DNA of 64,000 nucleotides from Lacinutrix algicola (GTDB lineage: Bacteria > Bacteroidota > Bacteroidia > Flavobacteriales > Flavobacteriaceae). Where the stretch lies: assembly GCF_001418085.1 (NCBI RefSeq), contig NZ_LIQH01000039.1, forward strand, positions 1 to 64,000. Direction: 5' to 3'. Positions 9,015 through 18,979 of this stretch are shown here, in pieces (within the stretch, counting starts at the first letter, position 1; each line of letters starts with the position of its first letter). The notes beneath the pieces were generated by a model that worked only from the letters and a program-made list of their open reading frames with translations, was not told the DNA's origin and ran no database searches. A program made the position numbers and the translations under genes.

Positions 9015-10226
9015 ATGCATAAAATACTAGCGCTTTTAGCCATTACATTAATTTTTTCTTGTCAGGAACAATCTACACAAGAGTTTCTAAGTTATGGTGA
9101 TTATAGAGCAGAGCTTCAAATAAACGATACAGAAGTATTGCCATTTACATTTAAAGTAAAAGATGCTAATAATCTTACTGTTTTTAATGCCGAAGAACAA
9201 ATAGAGGTTAATGAAATAGAGTACCGTAACGATTCTGTATTTATAAATATGCCTGTTTTCGAGGCTTTATTATCAGCTAAAGTTAAAAACCAAACGTTAA
9301 CAGGGAACTTTATAATAGAAGGGAAAGATAGGGTGGTGCCGTTTAAAGCTGAAAAAAATAACACACGTTTTAATGTTAAGGCTAAAGCCGAAGCAAATAT
9401 TACTGGAAATTGGGAAACGGTATTTAGTCCAGAAACTGAAGCAGACAAATACATTGCAAAAGGTGTTTTTAAACAAAACGGAAACGAAGTTACAGGAACG
9501 TTTTTAACAGAAACAGGAGATTATCGTTTTTTAGAAGGAGTAATTAATGGGGTAGATTTAAAGCTTTCTACGTTTGATGGTGCACATGCCTTTTTGTTTA
9601 CCGGAAAAGTAACCGATTCTACAATTAATGGAACTTTTTACTCCGGAAGCCATTGGGAAGAACCTTTTACTGCAAAAAGAAACGAAAGTTATCAATTACC
9701 AAGCGCAGATGCTTTGACGTATTTAAATGAAGGTTACGATAGTTTAGCTTTTGCTTTTCCAGATGCTGAGGGAGATATAATTTCTTTAGCCGATAAGCGT
9801 TTTAAAAATAAAGTAGTTTTAGTGCAAATTATGGGAACTTGGTGTCCTAACTGTTTAGATGAGAGTAAATACTATGCAGAATTCTACAAAGAGAATAAAG
9901 ATAAAGGTTTAGAGATTGTGGCCTTAGCTTTTGAGTATGCTAAAACTGACAAAAAAGCCTTTAAAAGTATTAAGCGTTTAAAAGATAGAATTGATATTAC
10001 GTATCCTATTTTATTGGCGCAAACAGGTACAACAAGTAAACAAAAAGCGCAAGAAAAACTACCAATGCTTAACCATGTATTAAGTTATCCTACTACGGTT
10101 TTTGTAGATAAAAAAGGTAAAGTGCGCAAAATACATACAGGTTTTAATGGTCCTGCAACTGGCGTAAAATTTACAGAGTTTAAAACAGAATTTAAAGCAT
10201 TTGTTGCTAAGTTGTTGGCTGAGTAG
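9015..10226 (+). CDS. TlpA/thioredoxin-like lipoprotein
   Basis: 403 residues. A lipoprotein signal ends LIFSC (Cys16). Residues about 20-230 form a beta-rich domain of the kind that precedes thioredoxin domains in Bacteroidota TlpA-like proteins. The AhpC/TlpA-type thioredoxin domain (about 245-403) carries the redox motif WCPNC at 276-280 and a likely cis-proline segment SYPTTVFVDKKG. The role inferred from family knowledge is disulfide reduction or thiol redox work in the periplasm, tethered to a membrane. It is a single gene between the terminator at 8924-8956 and the monooxygenase promoter. Confidence 0.88.
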   Translation: MHKILALLAITLIFSCQEQSTQEFLSYGDYRAELQINDTEVLPFTFKVKDANNLTVFNAEEQIEVNEIEYRNDSVFINMPVFEALLSAKVKNQTLTGNFIIEGKDRVVPFKAEKNNTRFNVKAKAEANITGNWETVFSPETEADKYIAKGVFKQNGNEVTGTFLTETGDYRFLEGVINGVDLKLSTFDGAHAFLFTGKVTDSTINGTFYSGSHWEEPFTAKRNESYQLPSADALTYLNEGYDSLAFAFPDAEGDIISLADKRFKNKVVLVQIMGTWCPNCLDESKYYAEFYKENKDKGLEIVALAFEYAKTDKKAFKSIKRLKDRIDITYPILLAQTGTTSKQKAQEKLPMLNHVLSYPTTVFVDKKGKVRKIHTGFNGPATGVKFTEFKTEFKAFVAKLLAE

Positions 10227-10365
10227 GTTATAGAGTTGTTACAGGATGTCGTTTTTATAGAATCACTACTATTTCTTATTGATTATTATTTAAGTGTTTT
10301 TTTAGAGTAATAATAGAAGAACTTTTATAATTAAGATTATGGCTGATAGTTCTTGCATTTGTTTC

Positions 10366-10373
10366 TACTTTTG
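10366..10373 (+). promoter_or_regulatory. Bacteroidota -7 promoter box (TACTTTTG)
   Basis: Exact match to TAnnTTTG, the -7 element known in Bacteroidota, 25 bases before the ATG of the flavin monooxygenase. No clear TTTG -33 element is at standard spacing. Confidence 0.5.
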
Positions 10374-10398
10374 CATAGAATTATAATAAATAATTAAG

Positions 10399-11442
10399 AT
10401 GTTAGATTATGTAGTAATTGGAGGAGCTCAAGCAGGATTAGCTATGGCTTATCATTTAAAACTAATGAAAAAGGAGTTTGTGGTTATTGATGGTGAAAAC
10501 GAAATTGGTGCATCATGGCTAAACAGATGGAATTCTTTGAAATTGTTTACTCCAACAGAATATAATCATTTACCAGGCTTAAAGTTTGATGCTGCTAAAG
10601 GGCACTATCCTACTAAAGTTGAAGTAGCTAACTATTTTAAATTATACGTAGAGAAGTTTAATATTCCTGTACAATTAAATACATTAGTTACATCGGTACG
10701 TAAAACAAAAGAAGGTTTTTTTATTACACATAAAGATGGTGAAATTGAAGCTAGAAATGTAATTGTTGCAACAGGTCCTTTTCATATTCCTTACACACCG
10801 CCTTGTCATACAAAAATATCAGAAAAGATTCTTCAAATGCATAGTAACTACTATAAAGGTGTGCATCAATTACAAGAAGGAGATGCTCTAGTTGTAGGTG
10901 GAGGAGATTCAGGATATCAAATACTAAACGAAATCTCTAAAGATAAAAATAGAACTGTTTATTTTTCTGGAGATACAACTGTAAGATCATTACCTCAGCA
11001 TTTTTTAGGTAAAACACTATGGTGGTGGTTTACAATAGTTGGCTTTTTAAGTTATAGTAAGTATAGTTGGATTGGAAAGAGGATTAACTCTTCTACTCAG
11101 CCAGTTATTGGTACAGACGTTAAAGAGATTCTGTCAAGAGAGAATGTAATATCTGTAGGAAGAACAAAAGATGCTTTAAATGAAGAAATCTTTTTTGAAA
11201 CAGAAAAAAAGGATACCATTAAAAATATTGTTTGGGCAACAGGTTATCGTCCAAATTTTAAATGGATTGAAGGATTAGAGTTAGACGAAAATAGTTACCC
11301 TAAAAATTACAGAGGTGTTAGTAATATAGATGGATTATACTTTATAGGGTTGCCTTGGATGTTTACTCGTGGATCTGCAACATTAGGAGGCGTATCAAAA
11401 GATGCTAGTTATTTAGCTAATGTTATGGCTAATAAAAGTTAA
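10399..11442 (+). CDS. Flavin-containing monooxygenase-like FAD/NAD(P)H oxidoreductase
   Basis: 347-residue two-dinucleotide-binding flavoprotein, similar to the CzcO/YUCCA-like monooxygenases. The FAD-binding motif GGAQAGLA is at residues 8-15, and a second Rossmann motif VVGGGDSGYQ for NAD(P)H is near residue 170. An ATGYRPNF block near the C-terminus is typical of the group. Such enzymes hydroxylate soft nucleophiles or carry out Baeyer-Villiger chemistry; the substrate is unknown. It is monocistronic and meets miaE tail-to-tail 13 bases downstream. Confidence 0.85.
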   Translation: MLDYVVIGGAQAGLAMAYHLKLMKKEFVVIDGENEIGASWLNRWNSLKLFTPTEYNHLPGLKFDAAKGHYPTKVEVANYFKLYVEKFNIPVQLNTLVTSVRKTKEGFFITHKDGEIEARNVIVATGPFHIPYTPPCHTKISEKILQMHSNYYKGVHQLQEGDALVVGGGDSGYQILNEISKDKNRTVYFSGDTTVRSLPQHFLGKTLWWWFTIVGFLSYSKYSWIGKRINSSTQPVIGTDVKEILSRENVISVGRTKDALNEEIFFETEKKDTIKNIVWATGYRPNFKWIEGLELDENSYPKNYRGVSNIDGLYFIGLPWMFTRGSATLGGVSKDASYLANVMANKS

Positions 11443-11455
11443 TAGAATAAATTAA

Positions 11456-12043
11456 TTATCCGTGTATAGTTTCGCTCTTGCCATAACTCTTTATCAGTAT
11501 ACCTTCGAACTCCACTAATTCTTGCCAGCGTTTATCGACATCAATACCTTTTCCATATTGTCTAGCAAAGGTTATAAAAGTGGTGTAGTGTCCAGCTTCG
11601 CTAATCATTAAATCGTGGTAGAACTTAGAGAGTTCTTCGTCATTAATACGCTCAGAAAGCAATTTAAAGCGTTCGCAGCTTCGTGCTTCAATCATAGCAG
11701 AGAATAGTAAACGATCGACAAAACTTTGTTGTCTGCTACCGCCTTTATTCATAAACTTGTATAGTTGGTTTACATAATGGTCTTTACGTTCACGACCTAA
11801 AGTGTATCCACGCTTTTTAATGATATCGTGCACCATTTGAAAATGTTCTAACTCTTCTTTAGCAAGCTTTAAAAGTTCTGTAACCAGTTCTTCGTGTTCA
11901 CTATTGTGTGTAATAATAGTAATAGCATTGGTTGCTGCTTTTTGCTCACACCAAGCATGATCTGTTAATATTTCTTCAATATTACTTTCTACAATGGTTA
12001 CCCAACGTGGATCGGTTTCTAATTTTAGGTGAAGCATGCTCAT
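11456..12043 (-). CDS. miaE: tRNA 2-methylthio-N6-isopentenyl(A37) hydroxylase MiaE
   Basis: 195-residue ferritin-like diiron monooxygenase that hydroxylates the isopentenyl group of ms2i6A37 in tRNA. Metal ligands fit the family: Glu and His in EELEHFQMVH, Glu in MIEARSCERF, and Glu and His in SEAGHYTTF. The length agrees with the Bacteroidota form. Start ATG at 12043; a second Met two codons later (MLHLKLETDP) is equally plausible. The gene is convergent with the flavin monooxygenase. Confidence 0.92.
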   Translation of the reverse strand: MSMLHLKLETDPRWVTIVESNIEEILTDHAWCEQKAATNAITIITHNSEHEELVTELLKLAKEELEHFQMVHDIIKKRGYTLGRERKDHYVNQLYKFMNKGGSRQQSFVDRLLFSAMIEARSCERFKLLSERINDEELSKFYHDLMISEAGHYTTFITFARQYGKGIDVDKRWQELVEFEGILIKSYGKSETIHG

Positions 12044-12091
12044 AGTTTACTATTTTTTGTAAAGATAATTATAATAGAAATAGTTTACACG

Positions 12092-12218
12092 TGTCACTTC
12101 GAGTGAAATTCTTTTTTAGAATTTTGTATCGAGATGTCGTTATAGTTTTTCAAGGTTTAGCTACGTTTAAAAAGGTTCTCGATACAAAACTCCTAAAGTC
12201 GTATCACTTGAACTGACG
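12092..12218. repeat. Intergenic inverted repeat, flavobacterial TCACTTCG / TATCGAGA type
   Basis: Perfect 13-bp arms TTTTGTATCGAGA (12122-12134) and TCTCGATACAAAA (12177-12189) enclose about 40 bases. They are flanked by partly matching TCACTTCGAGTG (12094-12105) and TCACTTGAACTGAC (12204-12217). It lies between miaE and the flavoprotein gene and looks like a palindromic dispersed repeat, not a terminator. Confidence 0.75.
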
Positions 12219-12232
12219 ATGCTAAAAAGTTT

Positions 12233-13303
12233 TTATTTGTAAATAGCCTTCAGTTTATTAAAAACAAACTGAGCACTACTAATGGCGCCTTCCATTTTAC
12301 CAGAGAATGTAGGGCTCGTTTCGGCTCCAGCTATAAATAACTTGTTATCTAAATAAGAGTCTTGAAATAGTGGATGACCATTATTGGTTTGTGGCATTAA
12401 AAAGCTGTCGCTGGAAACAGTTGTGTGTTTTTCGTTTTCCCAAACACACTCTGCGTAGCTTTCAAAATCTAAAGCTTGTTTTCCATAATAGCTTTGTAGT
12501 TGTTTTAAGGCTGTGTTTTTTCGTTCTTCCTTAGTGTATTTAGAGAATGAAGCGTTTATAAAACCGCTTAAAGCAAATGTGCTTTCATCTGTATTCGAGT
12601 GGTCGTAAAACTCTTGAATAATATCACCACTACTATAAATGGTGCCACTGGAACGTTCTGCTTTCCAAAATGGTGTTTTATAGGTAAAGCCAATTCTTAT
12701 AGAATTATGCATCCAAGTGTGAGTGTGCTCTAAAAGGTCTTGAATAGCTATTGGTAATGCGGGTTCTGTGGTTATGCTTTTAGAAAACAATAATGGTGGA
12801 AGTGTAGAAACGATATGTTTACAATGGTATGTTACGTCTTTTGTTTTGGCTTCTAAACCATCGGGAAGCAATTTAATAGATTGCACGATTTGGTTACATG
12901 CAATGGTATTGGTATCTAGTTTTTGCTCTAAAGCTTTAATAATAGAATAGGTGCCATTTGCAACACGATAACTAGCAGCATTGTTTGGTGGTAATTGTAC
13001 TAATTGCGCTGCTTGATCTTGATTAGGATGGTAAATGGCTGTGTTACCATAATGTTGTTCGAAAATAGGTGTATCAAGCGCTTTTAGGAGCGCTAATGCA
13101 TTAGTTTGTTGGTCTATTAACCATGTAGCTCCTAATTCTATTGGTGCTTGATTGGTATTGTATTGTGTTTTAATTCTGCCACCAACTGTGTTGTTAGCTT
13201 CTAGAATTTTGACTTTTATGTTTATGCTTTTAAGATAGTAAGCGAGTGTTAAGCCGGTTAAACCACCACCAATAATAAGTATATCTGTTTTTGTTGTTTC
13301 CAT
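12233..13303 (-). CDS. FAD-dependent amine-oxidase-like protein
   Basis: 356-residue flavoprotein of the flavin amine oxidase / protoporphyrinogen oxidase-like superfamily. The N-terminal dinucleotide motif GGGLTGLTLAYYL is followed by a conserved LEANNTVGGRIKT block and an ELGATWL segment. The C-terminal FAD contact AGAETSPTFSGKMEGAI matches the family's GxE...G..EGA pattern. Somewhat short compared with typical amine oxidases (about 430-460), mainly in the substrate-binding part. The substrate is unknown. It is a lone gene flanked by dispersed repeats on both sides. Confidence 0.85.
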   Translation of the reverse strand: METTKTDILIIGGGLTGLTLAYYLKSINIKVKILEANNTVGGRIKTQYNTNQAPIELGATWLIDQQTNALALLKALDTPIFEQHYGNTAIYHPNQDQAAQLVQLPPNNAASYRVANGTYSIIKALEQKLDTNTIACNQIVQSIKLLPDGLEAKTKDVTYHCKHIVSTLPPLLFSKSITTEPALPIAIQDLLEHTHTWMHNSIRIGFTYKTPFWKAERSSGTIYSSGDIIQEFYDHSNTDESTFALSGFINASFSKYTKEERKNTALKQLQSYYGKQALDFESYAECVWENEKHTTVSSDSFLMPQTNNGHPLFQDSYLDNKLFIAGAETSPTFSGKMEGAISSAQFVFNKLKAIYK

Positions 13304-13426
13304 AAGTTGTGAGAGATAAGTCTTTAGTTTTAGTCGAAGCTTACGAGTTGTTTGCTAAAGTAATACTAATAAAAAAGAAGCTTCTCTCTTTTTCTTCAAA
13401 CCATCTACTTTTACTTTGTAAAACCA

Positions 13427-13448
13427 CCTTCCTTCATTTGAAGGAAGG
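13427..13448. repeat. Short palindrome CCTTCCTTCA..TGAAGGAAGG
   Basis: Perfect 10-bp arms around TT, sited mid-way in the 292-base gap between the amine-oxidase-like gene and recG. No T-run follows on either strand, so it does not look like a simple terminator. It is probably a dispersed intergenic repeat. Confidence 0.6.
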
Positions 13449-13595
13449 AGCGGTGTGCGATTAGCTTTTGAGTAAAACGATAATAATTTGTGAGATTTTA
13501 GTTAAGAGTAAGACCGCACAGATTAATGATAATTAGTATTATTCGTGTCAAAAGAATAACAATAGGAAGTTAAATACTGTGACTGTAACTTAAAA

Positions 13596-15698
13596 CTAAC
13601 TAATATAATTCCAGATGTTTTTATACTTACTCATTTGTCTGTAAGTTTCTAAAATTACAGCATTTTCTGCATGACCAAGTGAAGGATCTTTTTCTAAAAG
13701 TTTTTTAGCATGGTGTCTTGCATGTTTTAATATGTCGCTGTCTTTTATAATATCTGCAATCCTAAGATTTAGTATTCCACTTTGTTGTGTTCCCATAATA
13801 TCTCCAGGTCCACGAAGGTTTAAATCTACCTCTGCAATTTCAAAACCGTCGTTGGTTTTTACCATGGTTTCAATTCGCTTTTTACTGTTTTCAGATTGCT
13901 TGTGACTCGTCATTAAAATGCAATAACTTTGTTCTGCACCACGACCAACTCGACCTCTTAATTGGTGTAATTGAGAGAGCCCAAAACGCTCTGCACTTTC
14001 TATAATCATGACTGATGCATTTGGCACATTTACGCCAACTTCAATTACAGTTGTTGCCACCATAATTTGTGTTTGTCCTTTTATAAAACGTTGCATTTCG
14101 AACTCCTTATCTGCGGGTTTCATTTTGCCATGAACTATGGAGATTTGAAACTCTGGAGCAGGAAAATCTCGAGCGATACTTTCGTAGCCATCCATTAAAT
14201 CTTTGTAGTCCATTTGGGCACTTTCTTGTATCAAAGGATAGACAATATAAACCTGTCTTTTCTTCTTGATTTCGGCACGTATAAATTGAAAAACTTTTAG
14301 TCTGTTTGAGTCGTATCTGTGGACTGTTTTTATGGCCTTTCTACCAGGTGGTAATTCGTCAATTACAGAGATGTCTAAATCACCATAAACGGACATGGCT
14401 AATGTTCTTGGAATTGGTGTCGCAGTCATTACCAAAACGTGAGGAGGGAAGGTGTTTTTTTTCCATAATTTAGAACGTTGCTTTACACCAAATCTGTGTT
14501 GCTCGTCTATAACTGCTAAGCCTAAATTTTTAAATTTCACTTTATCTTCGAGTACAGCATGTGTGCCAATTAGGATGTCTAATTCGCCACTTTCTAGCAT
14601 TTCGTGGATCTCTAGACGTTCTGAAGTTTTACTTGAACCTTGAAGAAGTTTAATACTGATTTTCAAATCTTTACATAGATCAACTAATCCATTATAGTGC
14701 TGTACTGACAAAATAGCAGTAGGCGCCATTAAACACGCTTGAAAACCATTGCCAACCGCTATTAGCATTGACATTAGTGCTACAATAGTCTTCCCAGAGC
14801 CCACATCGCCTTGTAAAAGGCGGTTCATTTGGGCATTACTACCCATATCTGCTCTAATTTCTTTGAGTACTCTTTTTTGTGCACCAGTTAATTCGAACGG
14901 CAAATGGTTTTTAAAAAAGGTGTTAAATGGTTCGCCAACGGTTTCAAATGGAAAACCTTTTATCTTCGATTTATGGATTAAATTTTTAAGAATTAATTGT
15001 AATTGTATGTAAAATAATTCTTCAAATTTTAGTCTGAATTCTGCCTTAAAAAGTGCTTCGGAATCTTTAGGAAAATGAATGTTTAAAAGCGCTTCAGATT
15101 TAGGTACTAATTTTAAATTTTCAAGCAAGTTTTTAGAGAGCGTTTCTACGAACTTTCCACCAGTTTCTATGAACAAATTTTGCATGATTTTTGTCATCAT
15201 TCTGTTCGTGATTCCTCTGGTCGATAACTTCTCTGTCGATGGATAAATGGGTTGCAAAGCAGAGCGTAAATTTTGCTCATGTTCTTTCAATAATTCAATG
15301 TCGGGATGTGCCATATTATACTTCCCTCCAAAATTATTTACCTTGCCAAATATTACATATGGCGTATTTGTTTTTAGACCTTCGCGAATCCATTTTTGAC
15401 CACGAAACCAAACCAATTCCATGGTGCCAGTTTCGTCTTGAAAAGTAGCCACTAAACGCTTGCCTCTTTTTTGTGCAATTTCCTTAAAACTTGTAATTTT
15501 TCCTATAACTTGAACTTCGGCAGTATTTTGATATAGCGTGTTTATTTTATAGTATTTTGTACGATCTAAATAACGATTTGGAAATAGATTTATAAGATCT
15601 TGGTAGGTATGTATACCAAGTTCTTTGCGAAGCAAATCGGCTCGATTTGGTCCAACACCTTTTAGGTAGTCTATAGAAGTTTGAAGATTTGTTGTCAT
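13596..15698 (-). CDS. recG: ATP-dependent DNA helicase RecG
   Basis: 700-residue helicase that remodels stalled replication forks and Holliday junctions. An N-terminal OB-fold wedge domain (about 60-150) precedes superfamily-2 motifs: Walker A GDVGSGKT, DEQH box VIDEQHRFG, motif III MTATPIPRTLA, and motif VI QLRGRVGRG. The C-terminal region has the RecG signature DLNLRGPGDIMGTQQSG. The length is normal and the ATG start at 15698 fits the family N-terminus (LQTSIDYLKGVGPNRAD). It is divergent from the M1 aminopeptidase gene. Confidence 0.97.
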   Translation of the reverse strand: MTTNLQTSIDYLKGVGPNRADLLRKELGIHTYQDLINLFPNRYLDRTKYYKINTLYQNTAEVQVIGKITSFKEIAQKRGKRLVATFQDETGTMELVWFRGQKWIREGLKTNTPYVIFGKVNNFGGKYNMAHPDIELLKEHEQNLRSALQPIYPSTEKLSTRGITNRMMTKIMQNLFIETGGKFVETLSKNLLENLKLVPKSEALLNIHFPKDSEALFKAEFRLKFEELFYIQLQLILKNLIHKSKIKGFPFETVGEPFNTFFKNHLPFELTGAQKRVLKEIRADMGSNAQMNRLLQGDVGSGKTIVALMSMLIAVGNGFQACLMAPTAILSVQHYNGLVDLCKDLKISIKLLQGSSKTSERLEIHEMLESGELDILIGTHAVLEDKVKFKNLGLAVIDEQHRFGVKQRSKLWKKNTFPPHVLVMTATPIPRTLAMSVYGDLDISVIDELPPGRKAIKTVHRYDSNRLKVFQFIRAEIKKKRQVYIVYPLIQESAQMDYKDLMDGYESIARDFPAPEFQISIVHGKMKPADKEFEMQRFIKGQTQIMVATTVIEVGVNVPNASVMIIESAERFGLSQLHQLRGRVGRGAEQSYCILMTSHKQSENSKKRIETMVKTNDGFEIAEVDLNLRGPGDIMGTQQSGILNLRIADIIKDSDILKHARHHAKKLLEKDPSLGHAENAVILETYRQMSKYKNIWNYIS

Positions 15699-15863
15699 TA
15701 GAAAACGAATTTAATGTATTTCTTTTTAAGGTGAAAGTATAATTATTAGGTTGCTGCTACAAAAAATAAGAATCTATTAAAATTTAGGTTTTTATTGTGT
15801 TTTTGTATTTCCATAAGATTCTTAAAAAATTGTATTTTGCTCTAAACTTGTTAAAATTCACTT

Positions 15864-17927
15864 ATGAAATACTTACTTTTTATTTTAATCTCTCTAATGG
15901 GCTTTTCCGCGGAAGCGCAACAAACTGAATATGTTGATTTTATTTCGGTTAAAGCAGATATTGGTTTTGACAATAATAAAAAGGAGGTTAAAGGTTCTTC
16001 AATTTATAGTTTTAAGGTTTTAAAAGATATTGATTCAGTATATATTGATGTTCGAAATAATATTCATCATTATGAAATTCATGATAGTAACTTGCACGCG
16101 AGTAATGATTATCAGGATAATAAAATAGTTTTCAAAAAGCATAAGTATAATTTCAAAAAAGATTCGATATATTCTTTTAGAATGATTTATTTCGCTCAGC
16201 CTAAAAAAGCACTATACTTCGTTGAGAAAGATGGTTCAAATCAGATTTGGACACAAGGTCAAGGAAAATATACTAGTAATTGGTTACCAAGTATAGATGA
16301 TACTAATGATAAAATAGAATTCGATTTGTCTATTACTTATGAGAATGGTTACGAAGTTTTGGCTAACGGAAAACTAACAGATAAACAAATTAACGAATCA
16401 ACCACCACATGGCATTACGATATGCAAAAACCAATGGCAAGTTATCTTGTAGCATTAGCGATTGGTAAATACAATAAAAAGGAGATTGTTTCTAAAAGCG
16501 GAATACCATTAGAATTGTATTACTATCCTGAAGATTCTGCAAGAGTAGAGCCAACGTATCGTTACACAAAGCAAATGTTCGATTTCTTAGAAGAAGAAAT
16601 AGGTGTGGCTTATCCATGGCAAAACTACAAGCAAGTTCCAGTTAAAGACTTTTTATATTCTGGAATGGAGAATACAAGTCTTACTATTTTTAGCGACGAT
16701 TTTATGATTGATGAAACTTCGTTTGTAGATAAAAACTACGTAAACGTAAACGCACATGAATTGGCGCACCAGTGGTTTGGCGATTTTGTAACAGCAACAG
16801 AAAGCAAGCACCATTGGTTGCAAGAAGGTTTTGCAACATATTATGCTTTATTGGCCGAACGTGCTGTTTTTGGAGATGATTATTACTACAATACGCTTTA
16901 CGAATATGCAAAGGAGTTAATTAATCAAGAAGTAGCAGAAGAGGCAACAGCTTTACTGGACCCGAAAGCAAGTAGTACGACCTTTTATAAAAAAGGCGCT
17001 TGGGCTTTACATGTTTTAAAGGAGAAAGTAGGAGAGAAGGCGTTTAAAGAGGCAGTTAAGGTTTATTTGAATAAGTATGCTTTTAAAAATGTAGAGACTC
17101 ATGATTTTTTAGCTGAAGTTGAAAAAGTGTCTGGACAAAATTTAAGCAGTTTTGAAAACGAATGGTTATTATCTGAAAAATTGCCAATAGCAAAAATGAG
17201 AACCACTCTAAAACAGAATGAAAGTATTGCTTTTTTAGAAACTATAGACGATGCCGATTATTTAACCTACAGAACAGATGAGAATGGATACATTGCTTCT
17301 AGCTTGGTTACAGAGCTACCAAAAGGATTTTATACAGAAAGACAAGCGGTTTTAAAAGAAGCGATAAAGAAACCAGATTATCCAACGTATAAAGATTTAA
17401 TACAAGAAGCTTTTAATTCTAATGAAATAAAAACAAGACAATTATTGGCAAGGTACATTCCAGATGGTTTTAAAGCGGAAAGCGAATCGTTGTTAAAAGA
17501 CGCATCGTACACTACAATAGAAATTGCGTTGATGAATTTATGGTCTAAGTTTCCTAGCGATAGAGCTAATTATTTAAATGCTACAGATGGTGTTATTGGT
17601 TTTAACAATAAAAACGTGAGGTCTTTATGGTTAACCTTGGCGTTATTAACACCAGAATATAATGCGGGATTAAACAGGAACTATATTAATGAATTAAGCG
17701 ATTATACAAATGCTAAGTATAGTGTTGAAACACGACAAAATGCATTTTCTTATATTAATAATTTACAAGTTTTTAATACTGAAACATTTTTAAATTTAAT
17801 AGATGCAACAAAGCATCATAATTGGAGATTTAAGAGTTTTGCAAAAGATTTATTAAAAACATTATCCGAAGACGAAAAATATAAAGAGATTATCGCTAAT
17901 TTGCAGGAAGAACTTAAAAAGCAATAA
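15864..17927 (+). CDS. M1 family metallo-aminopeptidase, secreted
   Basis: 687-residue zinc aminopeptidase with signal peptide (cleavage near SAEAQ, residue 18). The M1 domain has the substrate-binding SGMENTS motif near 266-272, the zinc motif HELAH at 298-302 and the third ligand Glu321 in WLQEGFATYY. A helical C-terminal part (about 450-687) follows. It releases N-terminal residues from peptides, presumably in the periplasm. It is intact, in contrast to the M1-like protein at 51821-54658. The patatin gene begins 55 bases downstream and may be co-transcribed. Confidence 0.93.
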   Translation: MKYLLFILISLMGFSAEAQQTEYVDFISVKADIGFDNNKKEVKGSSIYSFKVLKDIDSVYIDVRNNIHHYEIHDSNLHASNDYQDNKIVFKKHKYNFKKDSIYSFRMIYFAQPKKALYFVEKDGSNQIWTQGQGKYTSNWLPSIDDTNDKIEFDLSITYENGYEVLANGKLTDKQINESTTTWHYDMQKPMASYLVALAIGKYNKKEIVSKSGIPLELYYYPEDSARVEPTYRYTKQMFDFLEEEIGVAYPWQNYKQVPVKDFLYSGMENTSLTIFSDDFMIDETSFVDKNYVNVNAHELAHQWFGDFVTATESKHHWLQEGFATYYALLAERAVFGDDYYYNTLYEYAKELINQEVAEEATALLDPKASSTTFYKKGAWALHVLKEKVGEKAFKEAVKVYLNKYAFKNVETHDFLAEVEKVSGQNLSSFENEWLLSEKLPIAKMRTTLKQNESIAFLETIDDADYLTYRTDENGYIASSLVTELPKGFYTERQAVLKEAIKKPDYPTYKDLIQEAFNSNEIKTRQLLARYIPDGFKAESESLLKDASYTTIEIALMNLWSKFPSDRANYLNATDGVIGFNNKNVRSLWLTLALLTPEYNAGLNRNYINELSDYTNAKYSVETRQNAFSYINNLQVFNTETFLNLIDATKHHNWRFKSFAKDLLKTLSEDEKYKEIIANLQEELKKQ

Positions 17928-17982
17928 ATTATCTAGTATTATTGTTGATCAAGCCTACTAACCAATAAAAAATAAGTATTAA

Positions 17983-18918
17983 TTGAGAGCATTAGTAATT
18001 TCAGGAGGAGGAAGTAAAGGTGCATTTGCAGGAGGTGTAGCACAATATTTAATTGAGCAAGAAGGTCGTGAGTACGACATGTATTTAGGAACATCAACAG
18101 GAAGTTTGCTTGTACCACATTTGGCTTCAAACGATATTGGTAAGTTGTACGATGTGTTTACGCACGTTAATCAGCATTCTATTTTTAGTATAAACCCGTT
18201 TGTAGTAAAAAAGAAAAAAGGTAGAGAATATGTGTCTATAAACTACTTTAATACGATGCTTCAGTTTATAAAAAAGAAACGCACATTTGGTGAAAGTAAA
18301 TCTTTAAGAAAGCTTATTAAGAAGAATTTTACTATAGAAGAGTTTAATAAAATTAGAGATACAAAAGAAGATGTTGTTGTAACGGTTGCTAATCTTTCTA
18401 AAAACAGAACTGAATATAAATCTATTAACGATTTTGATTATGAAGAGTTTTGCGATTGGATTTGGATCTCTTGTAACTATATACCATTTATGTCTTTAGT
18501 TAAAAAGAATGGCTTTGAGTATGCCGATGGAGGTTTAGGTTGTGTTGTGCCTATTCGAGAAGCGATAAACAGAGGCGCTACAGAAATTGATGCTATTATT
18601 CTTGAAAGTGAAAATTTAGAATACAATAAAGTACTTGGTAAAAATCCGTTTTCTTTAATGATAAACCTTTTTGGTCATTTACTTGATCAGGTTGAAAGAG
18701 GAGATATAACCATAGGTAAACTAGCAGCAAGACATAAAAATGTAAAGCTTAACTTGTATTATACACCAACAAAACTAACAGAAAATTCACTTATTTTTAA
18801 TAAAGGATTAATGGAGAAATGGTGGATGGAAGGTTATTTATATGCACAAGAAAAGCATGGTGATAGTGATCCTATAGATTCTACAGTGCCAATAAGTAGA
18901 GATTTAGAAGACATTTAA
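17983..18918 (+). CDS. Patatin-like phospholipase
   Basis: 311-residue cytosolic-looking patatin. The oxyanion loop GGGSKGAF is at the N-terminus, the nucleophile elbow GTSTG near residues 36-40 (Ser of the Ser-Asp dyad), and the Asp in ADGG near 182. The family hydrolyses acyl esters of phospholipids or other lipids. The start is TTG at 17983; the GGGSKG motif comes only about seven codons later and no better start exists. The gene ends in the bidirectional terminator at 18923-18953. Confidence 0.92.
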   Translation: MRALVISGGGSKGAFAGGVAQYLIEQEGREYDMYLGTSTGSLLVPHLASNDIGKLYDVFTHVNQHSIFSINPFVVKKKKGREYVSINYFNTMLQFIKKKRTFGESKSLRKLIKKNFTIEEFNKIRDTKEDVVVTVANLSKNRTEYKSINDFDYEEFCDWIWISCNYIPFMSLVKKNGFEYADGGLGCVVPIREAINRGATEIDAIILESENLEYNKVLGKNPFSLMINLFGHLLDQVERGDITIGKLAARHKNVKLNLYYTPTKLTENSLIFNKGLMEKWWMEGYLYAQEKHGDSDPIDSTVPISRDLEDI

Positions 18919-18922
18919 AAAG

Positions 18923-18953
18923 AAAAAGCCATATCGATTAGATATGGCTTTTT
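18923..18953. terminator. Bidirectional terminator between convergent genes
   Basis: Perfect 13-bp stem AAAAAGCCATATC / GATATGGCTTTTT with a 5-base loop. It is A-rich on one side and T-rich on the other, so it can stop the patatin gene (plus) and the membrane-protein gene (minus). Confidence 0.93.
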
Positions 18954-18979
18954 ATTTTTATTGAGTGTTAACTTTAGTT